From positions 63,178,001-63,242,000 of the forward strand of contig OZ231126.1 of the NCBI GenBank assembly GCA_965153355.1: a stretch of DNA of 64,000 nucleotides, read 5' to 3'. The notes beneath the pieces were generated by a model. That model was not told the DNA's origin and searched no databases. It saw only the letters and a program-made list of their open reading frames with translations. The position numbers and the translations under genes were made by a program. Position 1 is the first letter of the stretch; every line of letters begins with the position of its first letter. Shown here piece by piece: positions 12,478 to 30,562 of the stretch. The DNA comes from Flaccisagitta enflata (lineage: Eukaryota; Chaetognatha; Sagittoidea; Aphragmophora).

Positions 12478-12640
12478 GGCTGGATGCACGTCTTGTCGTC
12501 TACCCAAGTCGTGTGCTGGTTGTCGGCGGCAGCCATGGAGGAGGTCACTAGGGCAACTACACGGGGGCAGTGAGGCTCGTTATCGCCAAAAACGTATATA
12601 TATAACCGGTAGACGGACCGACAAACCGGCGTGAAAAGCA
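12478..12640 (-). repeat. F1-like element, shared by both arms
   Basis: AGGCTGGATGCACGTC at the start resembles the F1 GGCCGGATACACGG end. It is followed by CCCAAGTCGTGTGCTGG, an AGGGCAACTACACGGGGGCAG block, and GACGGACCGAC near the other end. Partner: about 35,915-36,078. Confidence 0.6.
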
Positions 12641-12773
12641 AAAAGGCATGTTCCTTGATTCGTGGGTCCGTCGCATCGGTCAGTTATTTCGCCGTCCCAT
12701 TGGTACATCGAGCGTGCTCTCCTCAAATCACGGAAAACTATTCTTTATTCCCGTGAGTGTTGACATCCGCACG

Positions 12774-12901
12774 CATTCATTCATTCATTCATTCATTCAT
12801 TCATTCATTCATTCTTTTTTTCATTCATTCAGTCATTCGTTGATTCTTTTATTCATTCATTCGTCCATTCTATCTTTCTTTCTTTCTTTCTTCCTTCCTT
12901 C

Positions 12902-12960
<59 letters not shown>

Positions 12961-12964
12961 TTTT

Positions 12965-13020
<56 letters not shown>

Positions 13021-13190
13021 TCATTCTTTCATTCATTCATTCATTCATTCATTCATTCTTTCATTCATTCATTCATTCATTCATTCATTCATTCATTCAT
13101 TCATTCATTCATTTTTTCATTCATTCATTCATTCATTCATTCATTCATTCATTCATTCATTCATTCTTTCATTCATTCATTCATCCATTC
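12774..13190. repeat. (ATTC)n / (TTTC)n tetranucleotide array
   Basis: ATTC repeats pass into TTTC repeats and back. The right-arm partner (35,516-35,778) has the same compound order and is about 150 bp shorter. Confidence 0.97.
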
Positions 13191-13430
13191 ATATCATTAT
13201 TCTTGCCTCGCGAGGTGCACAGATTGGCCGCATATCTTGTCAGGCGTAGTCTGAGGAATTCTCACATTCATGATTGGGAAGTATTCTTGCTACTTTATAG
13301 AGGGATGATGGAGAGGAAAATAATGAGATTAAATTATGAGACTTGACTGACAAGATCCCGTGTTTTTCCCACAAGGACAAACCTTTGATTCAAGCACACT
13401 GAACTAAACGATAAAAAAAAAAAAAAACCC

Positions 13431-13500
13431 ACCCCCTAGCCCTAACCTTAAACCCATTCCAACCCCATCCCTAATCCTAACCCCACCCCTCGCCCTAGAA
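13431..13500. repeat. Degenerate CCCTAA-like block
   Basis: Words such as CCCTAGCCCTAACC and CCCTAATCCTAACCCC follow an A run. The partner, with TTAGGGTTAGGG, is 35,065-35,140. Metazoan telomeres are TTAGGG repeats; this block has only a few degenerate units and is probably interstitial or chance G-rich sequence. Confidence 0.6.
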
Positions 13501-13509
13501 CATTGCCCT

Positions 13510-13820
13510 CTTTGAGGCACTTAAAAACCAATGGCACGGATCGTGACGTCAAAGAAGAACAGAAATTGTCCCTACAATTGTACATGAGGGGGGCGATTGT
13601 CTCATGAAGCTTTCTCCACAAAACGCCTTCATAGTAACGGAAAAGTAAAACTGTCAGTCCATCGAAAGATGATCGATGATAAAGATGAAGGGTAACGACC
13701 CGGAATTATGACAATTGACAAGACATTAACGTCTTTCCTCGCCCATCGTAACACTCGCAACGTCATCTCATTCCGCATTCTCTTTTCTTTTTACATTTTC
13801 GAAGCACCGCTTAACTCATC
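13510..13820. other. Non-coding stretch shared by arms
   Basis: About 300 bp conserved with 34,130-34,410, with CGATGATCGATGAT-like words. No coding signal seen. Confidence 0.5.
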
Positions 13821-14037
<217 letters not shown>

Positions 14038-14185
14038 CTCACTCACTTGACGCGACAAGCTTCCATGTGGACGAGAGAGTTTTTCTGATGATTTTGTGGA
14101 AAAATGATGAATCTGGACCCATATTTGTCCGCGAGTCGCAACGACGATTCGAGAGCCGCGAAAAATGAGGGATTGGCGCCACACT

Positions 14186-14189
<4 letters not shown>

Positions 14190-14274
<85 letters not shown>
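14190..14274. repeat. Compound (GA)n-(CA)n microsatellite
   Basis: GA at 14,190-14,225 followed directly by CA to 14,274. Partner: GT at 33,800-33,874, with the CT part reduced to 33,900-33,914. Confidence 0.97.
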
Positions 14275-14278
<4 letters not shown>

Positions 14279-14735
14279 CAGTCGGACAAACTGAAACTGA
14301 GAGACAAAGGAGGCAATTGACTTCGATATTTGCCCAATTTTGAGGGGGATTTCTACCGACGTCAGATTTTTACTCGCGTGAATCTAATATGAGAAATGTC
14401 CCCATAAAAATCAGAACAGTTCTTCTGATTGAGTAAGAAAGCTTCGTCATTTCAGTTCCCACTTTTCCCTTCTTCTTCCATTTTCCGCTTGGACCATGGG
14501 GAGACTTATGGTGAGAATAAAAAATTTGGTCAGATCTTTCTTTTCAATTTTCCTTTCTTTTTTCGTCAGTCTCTATCAATTCTTTTTTCTATTTTCGGAC
14601 GGTATTGGTGCCTCATTTTCTTTATCCAGTCTTGCCAATGTCACTGGAAATCCTTCTCCTTTCCCCCTCCCCCCGATTTTTCCCGACATCCACCCCATCC
14701 TGTCCGTAAATCTGTGTCTATTCGTTTGAATTTCT

Positions 14736-15072
<337 letters not shown>

Positions 15073-15310
15073 AGTCGCGTGGTACGCGACTCTATAAGCC
15101 ACTTTTCGGTCCGTCCGTCACAAATCACTAACAAGGCATTTTTCGCCCTTTTTACTCTTTTGTACACATGAGAATACACAGGGGGTGGAAACTGCTAATT
15201 CAAGGGTAATTTTGAAAATTCCAGTCTGTCTGCCCCTCTGTCTGTCCGACATTTTGTGAAAATGGCCTTGTTGAAAATGGCTTTTGTGAAAATGGCCTTG
15301 TTTTGTTTAT
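15073..15310 (+). repeat. F1-like element
   Basis: AGTCGCGTGGTACGCGACTC at the start, followed by TCGGTCCGTCCGTC; the far end is degraded. Partner: about 32,460-32,710. Confidence 0.6.
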
Positions 15311-15376
15311 ATTGCGCGTGGAAGCGACTCTATTTAAACAGCCTTTGCTCACCAGCACGCGAAACTGGGCATGTTT

Positions 15377-15574
15377 AGTCGCGTGTACGCGAAATCTATA
15401 TATCTATAACTTGCTTTGTCTGTGAGATTATCGTTCCGTCCATGCATCCGTCAGTCCCTGACACATACAACGTTTTAGGCGGTATTTGCACCACTGCTAC
15501 TGCCAAAATGATTGAATAACCATTTTTATCAGTATCACTGCCCCTGTCCATTCGACCGTGTAATATGCCCTTGC
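15377..15574 (+). repeat. F1-like element
   Basis: AGTCGCGTGTACGCG start, CTTGCTTTGTCTGTGAG, then ACTGCCCCTGTCCATTCG and a degraded GTGTAATATGCCCTTG end. The partner (31,800-32,382) is interrupted by a 385-bp insertion that duplicates GTATG. Confidence 0.65.
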
Positions 15575-16413
15575 TTTTACTCAAGTCATCATTCACTAGA
15601 ATGAAAAAAATGAAAATTGTCACTATGTCGTCAATTGGGATTCATCAGAACAGGAGACTTCTGTACGAAGTGTGACTGATGAATACGAACTAGCAACTGA
15701 TAAATTATTGTTGCAACAAATTAAGTTACGGCTTTCATTTTCTAAACATGTTCTACTATCTCATCTAATAGTTAGCTAAAATCACCGCAATCCAAAACTT
15801 ATTGTACATTTTTTATTAAATCATACATCGTGTATCATGAAGGTATGGATACAATGGTTCAGAAAATTTGATACATATAGTATAAGGATTAGTGGCGTCA
15901 TTTGCATGCAAGTAGTGCAGTGGTATGAATAAATGAGTGAGTGAGTGAGTGAGTGAGAGAGTGAGAAAGTTATTGGGTGAGTAAAAGAGTGAGTGAGTGA
16001 GTACCGTATGAACAGATAACAACAGCGAACTGAATTGCGCTTCTAAACGGAACCAAGAATTTGCGAGCGCGGTCAAAATCATTAGGTTTAAAAGCCCTGA
16101 TTACAGTTTAAAGAAAGGTAAGAGATTCATCAAGCAATATAAAAAAAATTTTAATTCATTAAATCGTAAAATCTTTTGACATGTCAAAGTTGCTACAATC
16201 TCACTGGCCCAGAAAATATTTTTTGTCTCTTCATATATCCAAGCAGAAAATAATATGTAAGTCAATACTTAGCCGACCAGTTGGGTTTGAGAAAAAGAAT
16301 TGGTCTTCGTGCCTAATGAACTGATAGGTGCGTTATTTTTTTTAGTTTTACTCAATATGGTAAAAACGAAAAAACAAAGATAGAAAAATAAAGAAAAGAA
16401 AAGAAAAGGAAAA
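15575..16413. other. Non-coding stretch with (GAGT)n
   Basis: AT-rich sequence with a (GAGT)n tract at about 15,933-16,008. It matches 31,206-31,800 over much of its length. No gene. Confidence 0.55.
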
Positions 16414-16420
16414 AAAATGA

Positions 16421-16496
<76 letters not shown>

Positions 16497-16564
16497 GAGA
16501 AAGAAAGAAAGGACGAAAGGGGGAAAGATCAATGGTAAGAAAGAAAGAAAGCAGGCAGGCTAGC

Positions 16565-16632
<68 letters not shown>

Positions 16633-16660
16633 AAAGAAAGAAAGAAATCAAAAGATAGAT

Positions 16661-16723
<63 letters not shown>

Positions 16724-16784
16724 ACGAAAGAAAGAACGAAAGGGGGAAAGATCAATGGTAAGAGAGAAAGAAAGCAGGCAAGCT

Positions 16785-16847
<63 letters not shown>

Positions 16848-16851
16848 AAAA

Positions 16852-16911
<60 letters not shown>

Positions 16912-16952
16912 GAGAAAGAAAGAAATGAAAGTAAAGAAAGAAAGGAAAAGAT

Positions 16953-17011
<59 letters not shown>

Positions 17012-17012
17012 A

Positions 17013-17105
<93 letters not shown>
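16414..17105. repeat. Expanded (GAAA)n array with interspersed motif
   Basis: About 690 bp of GAAA repeats. A non-repeat motif, GGGGGAAAGATCAATGG followed by AAAGCAGGCAGGCTAG or a close variant, recurs at 16,520-16,563 and 16,741-16,786. The right-arm equivalent (31,103-31,205) is only about 100 bp. The same motif appears in the array at 22,500-23,124. Confidence 0.92.
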
Positions 17106-17108
<3 letters not shown>

Positions 17109-17156
17109 AGAAAAAAAGGAGAGCAAAGAAAGAAAGAAAAAGAAATACTGTATCTA

Positions 17157-20059
<2,903 letters not shown>

Positions 20060-20278
20060 CGTGACTTTTTGTTTAAAAAAGTTTTTTTTTTTCGTCGTTC
20101 CTCGCTCTTTTTCTCAATTGTCTCTGACAACTGGTGCAGTTAACTATCTCCGAGATAGATTTCAGATTTAAATCTTTGGAGGGAATCAACTTTAGAAGTA
20201 CCTTTCATCAGAAAAAAAAAGGTCAGGTTAAGGCCAATAAGTGCGCCTCCCCTGATTAAGAATTTGTGAATGAACGTT

Positions 20279-20443
20279 TTTGATGAATGAATGAATGAAT
20301 GAATGAATGAATGAATGAATGAATGAACGAATGAATGAATGAATGAATGAATGAATGAATGAATGAATGAATGAATGAATGAATGAATGAATGAAAGAAT
20401 GAATGAATGAATGAATGAATGAATGAATGAATGAATGAATGAA
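20279..20443. repeat. (GAAT)n tetranucleotide array
   Basis: About 165 bp of near-pure GAAT. Confidence 0.97.
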
Positions 20444-20522
20444 AATGAATGTGGTAAGGCATGTAAGGTGATAGGAATGAAGAAATACGTCAGAATCAGC
20501 CGTTTTGCACATTTCAAACGTT

Positions 20523-20621
20523 TGCGTGACCGACCGACCGACCAACCAACCAACCGACCAACCAACCAACTGTCCAACTGACGGTCATGACCTCTTATAG
20601 AAGTGCGAGGACGCACTTAAA
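20523..20621 (-). repeat. F1 remnant
   Basis: A GACCGACCGACCAACC run is followed by CTCTTATAGAAGTGCGAGG and ACGCACTTAAAAAG, a degraded hairpin end with an A run. Confidence 0.5.
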
Positions 20622-21430
20622 AAGAGAGAAATTCATGTCAGAATTCATGAATGCTTGAAAAAACCTTAAATGCAATGACTGAAAAATTTAATTTATGAAT
20701 GACATGAAAGATCGGACATTTGAGCAAACGCAATCAGTTTTTGTGATTCTCAATTGGAGCTTGTGTGACCGACGCCAATGGAAGGATGACCGGACGGACA
20801 GAACCTCTTTAATATAAAATGGTGGCAGAGAGTGTTTATATGCCGTATTTTACTATTTAGTCGATTAGAATTTTCCCGTCGCTCACTATCAACTGTAAGA
20901 GGCGGCACCCGTTCATTCGTCCATCCGTCCGTCCGTCCATCCGTCTGTCTGTCCATCCATTTCTCAGAATTTTGTTTCTCTATGACCAATTTCTTAGCAT
21001 TTTGTTCGTTTAAAGGCTGTTTCTCACATCGTATACCCTCAAAGCGATATCCCTAAAAGGTTACACAATTATGCAAACGGAATGAAACATGAAGTGATTA
21101 AATGTGATGTCAATTCAACAAAGAAAAAAACGCCTTGGCTATATCATGCTTGACTAAGTCAAACAGTTTTGATATTCGTGCTTCGTTAACAAATAGTTTT
21201 TTGCTGTGTGAGTCAGCGTGCCACCGGAGTTATTTTTTGAAAAAAAAAATCATTCTTTATGTCTAAACAACTGTTTCTCTAAAACCGGTTGTAAGTCACT
21301 CCTTTGGGTATGCTGGCAGTGAAGCTGAAAGTGATTTACGTCGATCAACGAATCCGTTTGAACCCAAGTGAAAGATAGAACAAGCCCCATCGGGCAACGA
21401 TGCGTCTGGACTGTGTCACTGCGTTACTGC
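20622..21430. other. Non-coding stretch
   Basis: AT-rich sequence with a CCGTCCGTCCATCCGTC run at 20,915-20,960 that resembles the simple-repeat part of F1. No gene. Confidence 0.5.
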
Positions 21431-22054
21431 CACTAGTGCCCCCAGGGTGGAAAAAAGTTCAAATTGAGTGACCATTGCCCCCACTTGGTTTTATAGGCTC
21501 TACTCAATGTGGGGAAGTGTTTTCTAGCCAAATTCAAATCATCCTTGAGGCGCTTTTTGAAAAAAATGAAATTCAAGAAATTCAAGATTTTTTACATGAT
21601 TTTTAATAAAAAAATTTGCAGGTTAGTTCATTTTTTTCTGATAACATATTGTTATTCCTGATGAAATTCCCTATAATTTGATAGGTCGTACTATAGGGTT
21701 TTGAAAAGAGATAAAAGCTTTATTTTTTATGCTACCGGTACAAAAATTAAAACGGTGGCCTAAAATATAAAAATTGTATTTCTTTTTAAAACCCTATAGT
21801 GCAACCTATCAAATAAAACAAAATTTTGCCACGATTCACAATACAATGTCAAAAAATATGTCAGACTAACCTGTGAAATTTTGTAGGCAAAATCAAGCTA
21901 AAAATCTTGAATTTTTCATTTTATTTAAAAAGCGCCCCAAGGATAATTTGATTTTGGCTAGAAAACACTTCCCCACATTAAGTAAAGCCTACAAAACCAG
22001 GTGTGGGCAATGGTCACTAAACTTGAACTTTTTTCCACCCTGGGGGCACTAGTG
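21431..22054. mobile_element. Foldback MITE with CACTAGTGCCCCC ends
   Basis: The two halves are imperfect inverted copies of about 300 bp: CACTAGTGCCCCCAGGGTGG at the left and its complement at the right, with matching inner sequence such as GGGGAAGTGTTTTCTAG. CTGC occurs directly outside both ends (21,427-21,430 and 22,055-22,058), a candidate 4-bp target duplication. It is non-coding. The superfamily is not assigned. Confidence 0.8.
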
Positions 22055-22191
22055 CTGCGTAAAGTGAATTTTGCGTGGAATATGTGTGATACAAGGAGAG
22101 ATGGAGGGACTGACAGACAGTCAGACTGCTTGAACTTTATTAGACCTAACCCTCAACGCGGCCTCTCAAAACATGTGTATCGATCGCCGTG

Positions 22192-22223
<32 letters not shown>

Positions 22224-22329
22224 AACGGGAATTGCGAATTTAGAACAGTCGAAATAGACGGACGGACAGTAGGAAAGAACCTTTTATAGAGCTGCGTGCC
22301 TGACGGACGCATCTAAATGAATGATAAAG

Positions 22330-22334
<5 letters not shown>

Positions 22335-22397
<63 letters not shown>

Positions 22398-22410
22398 GAG
22401 ACAGAGAGAC

Positions 22411-22474
<64 letters not shown>
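22335..22474. repeat. (GA)n with (GACA)n block
   Basis: GA, then GACA at 22,364-22,395, then GA again to 22,472. Confidence 0.97.
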
Positions 22475-22477
<3 letters not shown>

Positions 22478-22499
22478 AGAAGAAGAAGAAAAAGAAAAA

Positions 22500-22515
22500 T
22501 TAAGAAAGAAGGAAA

Positions 22516-22556
<41 letters not shown>

Positions 22557-22648
22557 AAAGAAAGAAAGAAAGAAAGAAAAAGAATGAAAAGATAAAAAGG
22601 GCAAAAGAGGGAAAGATCAATAGTAAGGGAAAGAAAGCAGGCAGGCTG

Positions 22649-22707
<59 letters not shown>

Positions 22708-22812
22708 AAAAAGAAGAACGAAAGGGGAAAGATCAATAGTGGAAAAGAAAAGAAAGAAAAGAAGAAGAAGAAAAGAAAGAAAGAAGAAAAAAAAAAAAAA
22801 AAGAAAGAAGGA

Positions 22813-22880
<68 letters not shown>

Positions 22881-22950
22881 AAAGAAGAAAGAAAGACAGA
22901 AAGAAAGAAAGAATAAAAGAAAAGAAAGATAGAAAGAAAGAAAGAGAGTT

Positions 22951-23037
<87 letters not shown>

Positions 23038-23061
23038 GAAAAAAAGAAAAAGAAAAAAAAA

Positions 23062-23124
<63 letters not shown>
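22500..23124. repeat. (GAAA)n array with interspersed motif
   Basis: About 620 bp of GAAA with poly-A patches. GGAAAGATCAATAGT recurs at 22,610-22,625 and 22,727-22,742, with AAAGCAGGCAGGCTGAG at 22,633-22,650. These are the same interspersed motifs as in 16,414-17,105. Confidence 0.9.
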
Positions 23125-23402
23125 CCATCGTCCTTTTTCTTGAATCACGAAACAAGAAAACATAAAAATAAAAAAGGCCTGGTACAAAACCATTGAGCAA
23201 TCGGTTGTGGTTTGGCAGGGATGGTAATGCTTAGAATCCAAAATTTTGGCCGATTTACCGTCATCTAAAAAACGCGTTACAGATGGCCTAGTCTTAGGGG
23301 CCCACTCAAGGAGAAATCTTTGAGGCTTTTACCACTCTCTTTTTCCCCTCATAAGTCTTGAACTCCCTTTCCACCCGCAGATCCTTGAAACTTGAATTCT
23401 TG

Positions 23403-23656
23403 GGGGGCGTTTCTAGTCAAAGACGATCGCGTTTTGAAAGGGCCACTCGGTCGCTCACTCCGCTCACTCGCTCACTCGCTCGCGAGGCGCTGCAACCCCA
23501 TTGCCTTCATTATTATTGATCGGTTAAATGAGGCTGTTTTATTCAACTATTTCGGCTCACTTCCGTGGGGCGATTCAGAATGCCCGAATATGTGTTCGTG
23601 CTGTTATCGCGTTTCACGGGAACAAACGCGTTTTTCATCTTCACTAGAAACACGTC
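23403..23656. mobile_element. Harbinger-like MITE flanking the core, left side
   Basis: GGGGCGTTTCTAGTC with GACGATCGCGTTTTGAAAG at one end; GTTTCACGGGAACAAACGCG and TCACTAGAAACACGTCC at the other. Its interior includes about 130 bp not seen in other copies. Confidence 0.7.
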
Positions 23657-23882
23657 CTTGATCCATGATCCGTCTTTTTTTGGCGTAATCAATTGTTAAT
23701 TGTTGGTTTGGTGTGTTTTCAGCCAAAACAAACATAAATTCTCTCGGCTTAGTGTTTTTTCTTGATGAAGCCGCTTGAATACTGGAATGCCGTAAGTGAC
23801 TTTCGGGAGAAGCCGTTGGAAGGCAGAAATAGTCGCAAAAGCGTTAGATGGTCAGCGGTACCCCTGCCCTGCCTAAGTAGGT
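23640..23882 (+). repeat. Palindromic core, left half
   Basis: The inverted partner is 23,945-24,190. Over about 240 bp I see only two mismatches (C/G near the inner end, and ATTCTC versus GTCTC near 23,742). The match here is much tighter than in the sequence just outside it. Confidence 0.93.
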
Positions 23883-23944
23883 TATGGTTGAAGTTGAGGG
23901 GGAGCAGGGCAGCGGCCCTGAAGGGGTCGATGACCTATGCTTTC
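23883..23944. other. Asymmetric spacer of the giant palindrome
   Basis: 62 bp between the inverted halves. It contains GAGCAGGGCAGCGGCCC and CTGAAGGGG, the same motif as the inner junction of F2 elements. The sequence at both edges (GGTCAGCGGTACCC and complement) is also F2-like. The turning point of the palindrome therefore lies inside an F2-related hairpin. Confidence 0.85.
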
Positions 23945-24190
23945 ACCTACTTAGGCAGGGCACGGGTACCGCTGACCATCTAACGCTTTTGCGACTATTT
24001 CTGCCTTCCAACGGCTTCTCCCGAAAGTCACTTACGGCATTCCAGTATTCAAGCGGCTTCATCAAGAAAAAACACTAAGCCGAGAGACTTTATGTTTGTT
24101 TTGGCTGAAAACACACCAAACCAACAATTAACAATTGATTACGCCAAAAAAAGACGGATCATGGATCAAGGACGTGTTTCTAGTGAAGAT
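23945..24190 (-). repeat. Palindromic core, right half
   Basis: Near-perfect inverted copy of 23,640-23,882. Confidence 0.93.
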
Positions 24191-24327
24191 GAAAAACGCG
24201 TTTGTTCCCGTGAAACGCGATAACAGCAGGGCTCAGCTATCGCGAAGCGCAGGCGAGTGTGTGGCGGCGTGGCGTAGCGAAGCGGGCGCTCTTGGGCGGT
24301 GGCGAGGCCCTTCAAACGCGATCGTCA
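24170..24327. mobile_element. Harbinger-like MITE flanking the core, right side
   Basis: GGACGTGTTTCTAGTGAAG and AACGCGTTTGTTCCCGTG begin it. The interior is GC-rich and different from the left-side copy, and it ends near AAACGCGATCGTCAC without a complete terminal repeat. Confidence 0.6.
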
Positions 24328-24600
24328 CATTTAAACCAAGTCCAGAGTTTCAGGGCCTGCGGGTGGGGTTGGAAGAATTAATAACCTCAGATTTATCGCA
24401 GTGAGCCTAAGACTAGGCCATCTATGCGCGTTTACAGACCGACGGTAAATCGGCAAAAGCTGGATTCTAAGTACCATCCCGCCAACCACAGTATTGCGAA
24501 TAATTTTATACCGCTTTATTTATTTTGTTTTCTTATTTCGTGATTCAGAAAAGGACGATAACTTTTCTTTAACAATCTTTAATACTCTTGCTCTTTCTTT
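24328..24600. other. Diverged flank of the palindromic core
   Basis: Visibly related, in inverted order, to 23,130-23,400 (shared CCTAAGACTAGGCCATCT, GACGGTAAATCGGC and TTTCGTGATTCA). There are many substitutions and indels, far more than in the core. Confidence 0.75.
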
Positions 24601-24975
24601 CTTTCTTTCTTGTTTCTTTTTCTCTTTCAACAATGGCTGCTATAACTAACAACAATTTTGGAAACTGTTTGCGGGGCTATAACAGGCTAAAAACAGGCTA
24701 AAAACAGGCTAAAATATCTTAAAATAGTTAAAGTTAAAACTCATGCGTAGAATTCCTTCGAATCTCACTTTATCCAGTCAGAACTAGTATGTAATAAAAT
24801 AATATTGATACCAGGGGTCAGATAACCAAAACAGGCCAAAAATTGGCTAAAATGGCCAAAATTAGCATTTTCATCAATCAAATCATTGTTATTAAAATTT
24901 TCAAACCAATCTGCCATTAAGCTCCTAAGCTCCCTGACTATTCGGAATAGAACGATGAGAAGACGTGGGTAAGAA

Positions 24976-25228
<253 letters not shown>

Positions 25229-25341
25229 GCAGATAGAAATTTAATAATACTGATGGCCAGAATAAAAGATGGTTCGCTTGACTGAACAAGATACCAAGTT
25301 TAAGCTAGGTTTCATTTTAATGTAAGGCCAGATTCATCTGT

Positions 25342-25346
<5 letters not shown>

Positions 25347-25381
<35 letters not shown>

Positions 25382-25543
25382 GTTCCGCTTCAATGTTTCA
25401 GTCATTGTCCAAAAGGCATTTGACACGAAATGATTGTCTCTGACTGGATGACAACGTGAACAACTCTAGTTTACATGTGAGAATGCATGAATGGATGAGT
25501 GAATAATCGAACGAAAGAACGAATGATTGTTCTAACTGACGTG

Positions 25544-25583
<40 letters not shown>

Positions 25584-25610
25584 AGCATGTCGTGGTGATC
25601 GAAAAACAAC

Positions 25611-25699
<89 letters not shown>

Positions 25700-25700
25700 A
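25347..25700. repeat. CT, TG and GA microsatellites
   Basis: CT at 25,347-25,377, TG at 25,544-25,575, and GA at 25,614-25,700 with GGAG interruptions. About 170 bp of plain sequence lies between the first two. Confidence 0.93.
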
Positions 25701-26097
25701 GAGAGATATGGAGAGACGATAAAAGAGCTAGGAGGAGATAGAGGCTGGCTGGCTGGCAGAGATAATGACAGACAAAAAAGACGGAGACAGACTGGCAAAA
25801 ACAGACTGACAAACTGACGGAGATAGACAAATGGAGATAGACAATAGGAGACAGACAGAGGGAGACAGTCGGACTGACAAAGCAGTGTAGTGTTTCGATC
25901 TAGCTTCTGTTCAGACTTACACCCGATGAGGATGGTGAATCTGAGTGAAAGGGGATCAAATGAAAGTTGAGGTAATCCTAGTCAAGATCCTGCTTTGTAG
26001 CTACTAGATAGACAAAAAGAAATGTTGCCTTCTATCCTACCCTTCATGACGCTGAAATGTTTTTCATGAAACAAACGGGAAGATAAATGAAAATAGA

Positions 26098-26260
26098 GCA
26101 AGGCTAGATACACAGCCACCAGCTGCGTGACGGGGTGGGCAGGGCGGATATGCGCGTTTTTCCACTTTTTGACTCATGCTGACGGCCGGACGGACCAATG
26201 GATTAATGGACCAACGGACCGACAGACAAAGCCTCTTATAGAGTTGCGTGTCCTCAACTC
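26098..26260 (-). repeat. F1 repeat element
   Basis: CAAGGCTAGATACACAGCC start, GGGTGGGCAGGG, a GACGGACC run, and CTCTTATAGAGTTGCG before TCCTCAACTCAAAAGG. Confidence 0.7.
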
Positions 26261-26540
26261 AAAAGGAAAACGATGAAGGTCTTAGAATTCATATCCCCAT
26301 GCCCTGTAAGCGTTATGGTTTGATTAAAAGAACTTTTGCTTATTGTCCGGTGTCTCCATTCTGCAAATACTTATGCCTCTACCCTTTTCACTCTACTAAG
26401 CTGCGTCATCGCATCTCTATAAGAGGTACTGTCTGTCCGTCCGTCGGTCTGTCAGTCCATCGGTCCCTAGGTATGTCTGTTACGCTTCCTCTAATATTGC
26501 GCTGATGACGCATCGAGTTGCCCGCTCGGGCTCGTTTTTT

Positions 26541-26733
26541 AGTTGCGTGCTACGCGACTCTACACCCCGCTCTGTCGGTCCGTCGGTCGGTTGGTTGGTC
26601 GGTCCCCTTTTTACTTTTTCGGCGCTTTTGAGCTTTTTGAGCATACGGCTCCTGCCCAGATGCCCTAATGACCTTCTCCAGCACTGCTCCTGCCAACCCG
26701 CACGCGACTAGGGTAGCCTTGTATCCAGCCTTG
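26541..26733 (+). repeat. F1 repeat element, nearly complete
   Basis: AGTTGCGTGCTACGCGACTC start, GGTCGGTTGGTTGG run, GCTCCTGCCAACCCGC, ACGCGACTAGGGTAGCC and a GTATCCAGCCTTG end. A partial copy (CTATAAGAGGTACTG with a CCGTCCGTCGG run) lies just upstream at 26,412-26,470. Confidence 0.78.
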
Positions 26734-27610
26734 TTCTACTCTTATGACCAATGTCAATTGAGGAAAGCTTTTTGATGTTCTTGTAACATAATTTTGTATA
26801 TTTTGATATGGCATTGCAGGGACCTATAAACCATAGGCCAAAATTCCTTAAAGGGTCTGTTGGTGATGCCTGTAAAATGTTCATGACCCTGGGAGGCATT
26901 TTTGGGTGTCATATAACAATTTATTTAAAGGCTGTCAACCAAAAATTGCAAAATATGCTAATTTCAAGCCTTTTTTCACTCTACAAGCTTTCTAAAAGTT
27001 GATTTATAGCCCTGACACTTGGGATGCACATCAAATGGACCCTAAATAAGTTGTATAGCAAAAAAAATTAATGTGTGATAATTTTCAGGTACCTAAATTA
27101 AGAAAAAAAACATGTTTTTTTTTGTAATATTAATGAAAAATGCTGTTGTTACCCCCCTTAAAGTAGACCAATTTGGACAAAATTTTAACTGGAGGTACTT
27201 CACATCAAGTACTACCTCCATGTCAAATTTTGTCAAAATGGAAGCGCTTAAAACACCAAAAATTGCATTTGAAGTTAGCCTTAATTTTACAATTTTTTTA
27301 AATTACATTTTTTTATATAGCGCCCTGACGAAAAAAGATTTTGCATTGATTTTTTGTATTTTAACACCCCATAGACTATTTTATAGAATGGTAAAAAAAA
27401 ATTCATGAATATGCAAACTTCATTTTCATCACCCTTTGACTGGTCAAATTTCATCTTCGTTTGCACTGTGACTTCTAAAGTTGATTCCCTCCAAAGATTT
27501 GAATCTGAAATCTATCTCGGAGATAGTTAACTGCACCAGTTGTCAGAGACGATTGAGAAAAAGAGCGAGGAACGACGAAAAAAAAATACATTTTTAAACA
27601 AAAAGTCACG

Positions 27611-30521
<2,911 letters not shown>

Positions 30522-30562
30522 ATGAAGTATTTCTTTTTCTTTCTTTCTTTGCTCTCCTCTTT

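Larger units (their letters stand above)
20191..23220. other. Left block with no partner in right arm
   Basis: About 3 kb between the zinc-finger promoter side and the palindromic core. It does not align with the corresponding 24,600-27,474. It contains a GAAT array, an F1 remnant, a 624-bp foldback element and a large GA/GAAA complex. No gene was found. Confidence 0.75.
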
